Shown here in pieces: positions 58,201 through 64,000 of a stretch of DNA of 64,000 bases. The stretch spans positions 682,001 through 746,000 of the forward strand of contig NW_020194626.1 in NCBI RefSeq assembly GCF_002865645.1. Reading direction: 5' to 3'. The notes under the pieces were generated by a model. It ran no database searches and was not told the origin of the DNA. It was given only the letters and a program-made list of their open reading frames with translations. The stretch comes from Hyaloscypha bicolor E (lineage: Eukaryota; Ascomycota; Leotiomycetes; Helotiales; Hyaloscyphaceae). The translations under genes and the position numbers were made by a program. Numbering within the stretch: the first letter of the stretch is position 1; each line of letters opens with the position of its first letter.

Positions 58201-59764
58201 GGTCCCGAGACACTGCGAGAGATATCCTTTGCTCAGACCTTCGGACGTGATTTGCAAGAAGCTCGTGAGTGGTGCTTCACTTACAGACAGTCAGGCGATG
58301 TCGGTGATATCAACCAAGCTTGGGACCTCTATTACCAAGTTTTCCGGCGCATTGCTCGACAACTTCCGCAGCTCAATAACCTAGAGTTAGCCTATGTATC
58401 GCCCAAACTTCTCCATGCTCGCGATCTAGACCTGGCAGTACCGGGCACCTATATGAGCGGCAAGCCTATCATCCGAATTCTCAACTTCGATACCACCTTT
58501 AGCGTCATATCTTCCAAACAGCGTCCACGAAAGCTCAGTCTCAATGGAAGCGACGGAGTCCCGTATGCTTTTGTTCTGAAGGGTCATGAAGACATTCGTC
58601 AGGACGAACGTGTTATGCAACTGTTTGGTCTATGCAACACGCTGATGGTCAATGATACCGAGTCATACAAGCGACATCTGAATATTCAGAGATACCCCGC
58701 CATTCCCTTATCACAGAATTCGGGTCTACTTGGCTGGGTTCCAAACAGTGACACGCTTCACGTCTTGATCAGGGAGTACAGAGAGAGCCGCAAGATCTTG
58801 CTCAACATCGAGCACCGAATTATGCTCCAGATGGCTCCTGATTACGATAATCTCACTCTTATGCAGAAGGTTGAAGTCTTCGGCTATGCACTGGACAATA
58901 CTACTGGCCAAGATCTCTACCGCGTGTTATGGTTGAAGAGCAAGAGTTCCGAATCCTGGCTTGAGCGCCGTACGAACTACACTCGTTCTTTGGGTGTCAT
59001 GTCAATGGTTGGATATATCCTCGGTCTTGGTGACAGGCATCCATCGAATCTGATGCTTGACCGAATCACGGGCAAGATCATTCATATTGATTTTGGTGAC
59101 TGCTTCGAAGTCGCCATGCATCGCGACAAGTATCCAGAGCGAGTGCCTTTCCGATTGACTCGAATGTTGACATACGCAATGGAGGTAAGCAACATCGAGG
59201 GCAGCTTCCGGATCACTTGTGAAAATGTTATGAGGGTTCTGAGGGATAACAAGGAGTCTTTGATGGCAGTACTTGAAGCTGTAAGTGCAACCCCCCTTAG
59301 CGAAGTCTTTTCACTAACCATAGTAGTTCATTCACGATCCACTCCTGAATTGGCGTCTTACGGGGGATACTTCACCAGCAGGTCCAAACTTCCGCTCTGA
59401 ACGCCGTGATTCTCTGATGGCAGCGCAAGCCCGTCGTCCCTCTATCATGGACGCGGAAATCCCACCCTCAGCTCTCATGGCTCAGGACCCTACGGCAGCT
59501 CCAGGAGGTCCGCCATCTTCTCGGCCGCGTGCCAGAACAAATTCTACGACTCAAGGACCTGGTGGGGCCGACGTCGACATCCAAGAGACGCAGAATGAGC
59601 GAGCGATGCAGGTGCTGAATAGGGTGAAGGAGAAGCTCACTGGGCACGATTTCAAGCCAGACGAGGAGCTGACCTTTATTATCCAAGTTGACAAGTTGTT
59701 GATTGAGGCGACGAAGCTGGAAAATCTATGCCAGCATTACATCGGTTGGTGCAGTTTCTGGTAA
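52203..59764 (+). CDS. TOR: TOR serine/threonine protein kinase
   Basis: Six exons: 52203..52258, 52311..52378, 52433..53384, 53436..55950, 56005..59280 and 59327..59764, giving 2,434 aa, normal length for TOR. The N-terminal ~1,200 residues are HEAT repeats, followed by the FAT region. The FRB domain is at about 1880-1980 ([20 protein letters not shown]); the Ser that contacts the rapamycin-FKBP12 complex is present at about 1904 in EEASRLYFG. The kinase domain has the [13 protein letters not shown] helix, the catalytic loop GLGDRHPSN (Asp about 2207) and the metal-binding DFGD (about 2226). The protein ends with a perfect FATC tail, [16 protein letters not shown] is the catalytic core of TORC1/TORC2, controlling growth in response to nutrients. 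Most filamentous ascomycetes have one copy. Confidence 0.96.
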
Positions 59765-60518
59765 GGATTTCTTCTAGCATGGTTGGCGGGCAAGATGGGA
59801 CAGATGGGACAGATGGGACAGTTAACGATAACGGCTGGGCGGCGTATTGAGCGATGCTTTTCGTGATGAATGCAAACGAGCCATGTCCTTAGAGACGGAA
59901 GGAAGACTGTATGTACACTTTTGTAAAACTAGAGTGCTGCGGCATTGAGCAAGGCGTCGGATCGGACAGTCTGCGATGAATCTACGGTTTTCGAGACCAG
60001 CGGCCAACAAGTTGCACCTTAGTGCCAACAACTTATTAGATGAAGATGAAGTTTGCCAGCACTCCGAGGTTCTGCAGCACATCCCAGAGAGTGCGGCATA
60101 TAACGAGCCCACGTTTGATTCCAGAGCAAGAGTGCCATGTCACATGATCCGTCCGCAGGAGGCGCAGCGATTGCTGGCCAATCAGCATCAGTGATGGGTT
60201 CTTTTTTGCACTCGCTGTACTGACTCCGTGCAGGGCAGAACGCCTCGGATCATCCCTCGCTTCGCCGCTTCAGATGCGCGAGTTGTCAGCCCCGAGCGCC
60301 TGAAGGCAAACGGCACAGCGGGGTGCGCTCTGGATCTGGACCGCCACTTGCATCGGCATCTTCGTCGATAAATGCTGCTGGTGCTGGGCTATTCCCAAGG
60401 CCCTTTGAGACTCTCGCGATGCTCGTTCCATAAGCGCTGATCCTACGACTCACTGCTCTCTTGATTGCGCCAGAGCGCTCCTTCCTCGACCGAATAGGGG
60501 TTCTATCCTTTCCGAGAC
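59765..60518. other. Intergenic region with a small tandem repeat
   Basis: Contains GATGGGACA repeated in tandem (about 59793-59821) just after the TOR stop. No gene is supported in the rest. Confidence 0.55.
59793..59821. repeat. Tandem GATGGGACA repeat
   Basis: Three tandem copies of a 9-bp unit in the presumed 3' untranslated region of TOR. Confidence 0.85.
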
Positions 60519-63511
60519 ATGCGTTGGTCCAGTGAAGGTCTTAACAGTCCATCCATGGCCTCCGCCCTGGGCTCCGCTGCCCACGCGACCCCGACGACGC
60601 AAGTAACCAGTGCAGCGTATGTTGCAGACAAGAAACGAAAGAATGGTTCGCAGGAAGAGGCGAGGGCTCCCGCTCAGAAGCGCTTGAAGCCAAAACCTAT
60701 GGGACGTCCTCGGAATGGCTGGACACCCACCAGAAAGCGCAAGCTGGTGCGATTGTATTTGATGACGGACCTCAATGTCGGCGAGATAGCGGAAGTCTTG
60801 CGTGGCAAGCATTTCCAACCATGGTATGTTTTTCGACAATGAAGGCAGAGACTCTTGCTCACAGATTCGTAGCAAACGAGATATCCAGACGCAACGTAGG
60901 TCCAACTTACAAATAGATTTGGCATCTGATTGACAAGGGCCGAAATAGTTGGCATTTTGCTTCAATCCAGACCCAATCGACTAAGAGCGAAAGGTCCTAT
61001 AACCCGAGCGAGGCTTCAACTTTTGAGGGAATGTCGCGATCTGAGATCCGCAGAACGAATGAGAAAGTCCAACCGCATTGCGACATCCGAAATCACATCC
61101 AGCGAAAGATACCCATCAGAAAGCTCCGAGCTACTTTCTGCGTCCACCATCGAACCTGCGGGCAACTCCTGGCTCGATTTCGACCTCGACGATGTCTCTA
61201 CTGCCTCCCAAAGTCCGTACCTACAGAGTGGATCGAGCCCCTTCGACCACTCGTCGAATATCAACCACTTTGAGCCCATTGATGCCCAGCCGCCGTTGGG
61301 ACCTTGGAAAACCGAGAAGGCCGAGTCAACGCTGGGACTCTATGAAATAGAAAGTGCGCACCAGAATTTGGGAGAGTATGAGCCCATTCCTATACCAACA
61401 GAACTGAGTTCGGACAATTGGATAAATAGCAGTTTCAACCTTGAGTCGCCCTTGGGAAAGTTTAAATCCGGTTACAATGATGTTCAGTCAACGACGGAAG
61501 ACCGTGACAAAACACCTTCGCCCACCGCTGCCCAGCTTATCGATTCCATGTCAGAAAAATGTGAGAGGACCTTGTCGATGCCTGAAGAGACTACTACTCC
61601 CACCGTAATCAAACCAGATAAACACGACACTCGAAGTGTATTCTCAATAGGCAATTCTAGCAGGTCGATCATGAGCCTCAGAAGTCTCAAAAAACGCCTG
61701 CAATCGAAATATTCAACATCATTCCTGGGAGATATTAAGTCTCTTATGGAGCGTCTTACTATTTCTGAATCTTCAGAAGTGTCGAGCACAATGACCGGCA
61801 GGACTTCCTCCAGCAAAACTGCAACTATCTCACGCATTTCAGTGCCGACAAAGATGGAACACCCTGTCATATTACCCGGCAGCTTTCCGCAATACTGCTG
61901 GGAGCATATCAACCACAACGAATTGCGGAAATGTGACGATGTTGAGGTTAGCATTTCGGTTTGCACCCTTCAATGCTGGGACTAATATATTTGTTTAGTC
62001 TCCGTGCGATTGTGGCCCTATCTTTCAACATATTGGGCACGAAACCCATCGTTCTATTCGTTCGGATGTCCTGTTCAGGATCAGAGCTTGCGGAGTGCGT
62101 CCAGACGACCTTGATGTTGTGGACGCTTTCAAAAATTCGGTTCTTCACATAGCCGCAGCACTCGAGGCACCGCCGAGCTACCTATTACACCTCATTGATA
62201 TGGATGCCGACGTTCACGCGTTGAACAATGCCAAGCAAACTTTTCTGCACTTGGTGCATATATCAAGTGTCGAACAAATTCTTGATTTTCAAAGTTTAAT
62301 TGGAAGTCTCGTTGATCGCCAATTCGACTTCCGGTGCCAAGACTACAATGGTCAAACAGCCATACACGCCCTTACAGAACCTCCAATTTCGCCTGACGTA
62401 TTGAACGAGATTGTGCAGACCCTTGAATTTTGCAGAGTCGATCTTCCAACCACTCGAGACAACCTTGGCTTCCGCATCCAAGACCAGCTTCAGGAACTGG
62501 AGTCTAAACTAACGTTGCCTACAATTAAGGATTCCCAGTTCTCTGTTGATGGAGACCTGTTCCTTGAGCAACGGGATCCCAGCAGCGATGGGCAGTTCGA
62601 AGAATACAGTTTTGTCAATAGAAATTTTCAGAATTTCAAGAAGCACGACTGGGTCGAGAATTTTGAGGATTTGCAACAGTACGAGCTACACGCAGACTTA
62701 CTACGCTCAATCGTCTGCTCCGGAGAAGACCCCAAATTCGAAGATGCAGATGGTCGTAATGGTCTCCATTGTCTGGCAGTAGTGCGTTTGGACTTACCGA
62801 TCCCCGGCAAGCAGTCTGATCAAAAGGCGGGTTCTTCTCTCGAATTTTCGACAACGAGTCGCGAGCGGTACTTGGAGCAGCTTTTACTTGCTGGCGTGGA
62901 TCCAAATAAGTAAGTATTTGGGAAAACCTCCTTCCTGTTCTAAACGGTCTCATGCGTTTATGCAGAGACAAGGTCTCAATTCTCCCGAGATGTTTCAGTG
63001 GAGCATTAGCTGACGCCACTCTCACGCAAGCTATGATAAGCAAGGAATAACGCCATTCATGGCATTCGTCATGCACCGCCGCGAAGGCGAGGACGACGAT
63101 ATGACGACGAAGATTTATCAACGACTCTTTGATGCTGGAACTGACCTTGACCGGCGCAATCGACATGGCGAGACATCTCTGCATATTGCTGTCAGATTGG
63201 GAAATCGACCTGCTACAAATTTTCTACTCTCTCATGGAGCGAACGTCCACGCTCGCACAAGCACTGGCACTGGCATTATGACCCTTGGACTGAAGCATAG
63301 TAGTAGCAGTAAAGCTGCTAAAGATGAGATATTGTACGCTCAAATACAGCTATGTACTTCCCTCATTGGAGACCGAGGCGCCGTATCTGCTCCAACGATA
63401 CTTCACGAATGGGGTTCTCCATCATTCCGCATTGCTCCAGATCGAACATCTCCAGGCCACGAGACCACTTCTCCGCGAAAGAACAATTTACGAATTTCAT
63501 ACTTTAAATAG
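60519..63511 (+). CDS. Clr5-like domain plus ankyrin-repeat protein
   Basis: Five exons: 60519..60823, 60873..60895 (23 nt), 60949..61946, 61999..62909 and 63031..63511, giving 905 aa. Residues ~65-150 are a basic helical domain (GRPRNGWTPTRKRKLVRLYL, then EIAEVLRGKHFQPCKRDIQT) resembling the Clr5/HTH-type N-terminal domain of fungal proteins. A Ser-rich linker of about 280 residues follows. The C-terminal half contains ankyrin-like units: NSVLHIAAALEAPPSYLLHL, the GQTAIHALTEPP unit, GRNGLHCLAVVRLDLP and HGETSLHIAVRLGNRPATNF with LLSHGANVHAR. Function is unknown; similar architectures are common in leotiomycete and sordariomycete genomes. An internal Met at residue 13 or 14 is an alternative start, and the last ~40 residues may be from a read-through intron. 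Confidence 0.72.
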
Positions 63512-64000
63512 ACATCTTGGTTAGCGAATTGATATGGGACGGGTCTCGGGGAACTGATTTATGGGGAAACTTGGAACGGAGTCGGGATCCGGTGGAGGTG
63601 GCGAATCGGTGTCAGAACTTGACAATTTGCTCGTTATTTCAACTGTCTGGTGAGATTGAGCGAGCCCGTTTTGAAAGTGGAAAATATTGGCTACATTCAT
63701 TTGTTTTGGCAAGGCCGAGCGGAGTTGTATGAAAGTACTTAGTAGGCCTAGGAACAAAGTAATTTAGGTATCACTGATTTTCCAATCGGCATGTAAACTT
63801 TATGCTTGACAGATGCACTTGAGATCATTATTGCCATTGCCAGTTTTATATGCTTCAACAAGTCCTGCTCCTGGGCCAAGTATTACAGACCAAAACACCA
63901 CACCCTCTTCTCCCCCTGCTTTCCCTCAGCGAATTCTACAAGTGTCCAGTCGCCCCTATTCAATGATTGCCTTTACCCTAGCAGCAAGGCTGCCACCTAT
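63512..64000. other. Gene-free end of window
   Basis: About 490 bp with only short domain-free open frames on both strands. A gene could begin beyond the window edge. Confidence 0.5.

Overview
The window comes from a filamentous ascomycete (Pezizomycotina; a leotiomycete is my guess from gene repertoire and transposon style, not proven). The evidence is split genes with short GT-AG introns, fungal-specific families (Zn2Cys6 and copper-fist factors, fungal rhodopsin/SAT4-type membrane protein, HET domain, STAND N-terminal domain, Clr5-like/ankyrin protein) and a large AT-rich transposon block whose changes look like RIP (C-to-T and G-to-A transitions, stops replacing Gln/Arg/Trp codons).

Layout. 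1-1.3 kb: minus-strand gene for a STAND-type N-terminal domain protein. 1.37-13.39 kb: a 12,028-bp block bounded by 37-bp terminal inverted repeats and TA target duplications. It carries a ruined Tc1/mariner-type transposase at its right end, an intact 259-aa ORF and a second ruined ORF at its left end. A complete but RIP-damaged Ty3/gypsy LTR retrotransposon (4098-11925, 298-bp LTRs, ATTAT duplication) is nested inside. 13.9-15.9 kb: a DUF1989 gene facing an Asp/Glu-racemase/arylmalonate-decarboxylase-like gene tail to tail. 16.1-18.2 kb: a GH125 mannosidase pseudogene and another unidentified relic. 19-20.1 kb: casein kinase 2 beta subunit. 20.8-24.7 kb: a Baeyer-Villiger-type monooxygenase and a JmjC/cupin protein, divergent across a promoter with a perfect 19-bp palindrome. 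25.2-27.8 kb: Zn2Cys6 transcription factor. 27.8-31.6 kb: gene-poor. 31.6-33.3 kb: ruined HET-domain gene. 34.2-36.2 kb: DOPA-dioxygenase-like protein and an EFM7/NNT1-like methyltransferase. 37.8-39.6 kb: copper-fist regulator. 40.8-41.8 kb: secreted protein with a duplicated Cys module. 42.4-43.9 kb: rhodopsin-domain membrane protein. 45.4-47.6 kb: APC-family permease. 48.9-50.7 kb: glucosidase II beta subunit. 50.9-51.9 kb: Rtf2. 52.2-59.8 kb: complete TOR kinase, divergent from Rtf2. 60.5-63.5 kb: Clr5-like/ankyrin protein.

The conserved housekeeping genes (CK2 beta, Rtf2, TOR, glucosidase II beta, EFM7-like) look intact. The accessory stretches (1-18 kb, 27-34 kb) hold transposons, pseudogenes and recognition-type genes. 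Splice sites were placed by eye, using frame continuity and family consensus; where exons are listed, the summed coding length is divisible by three.
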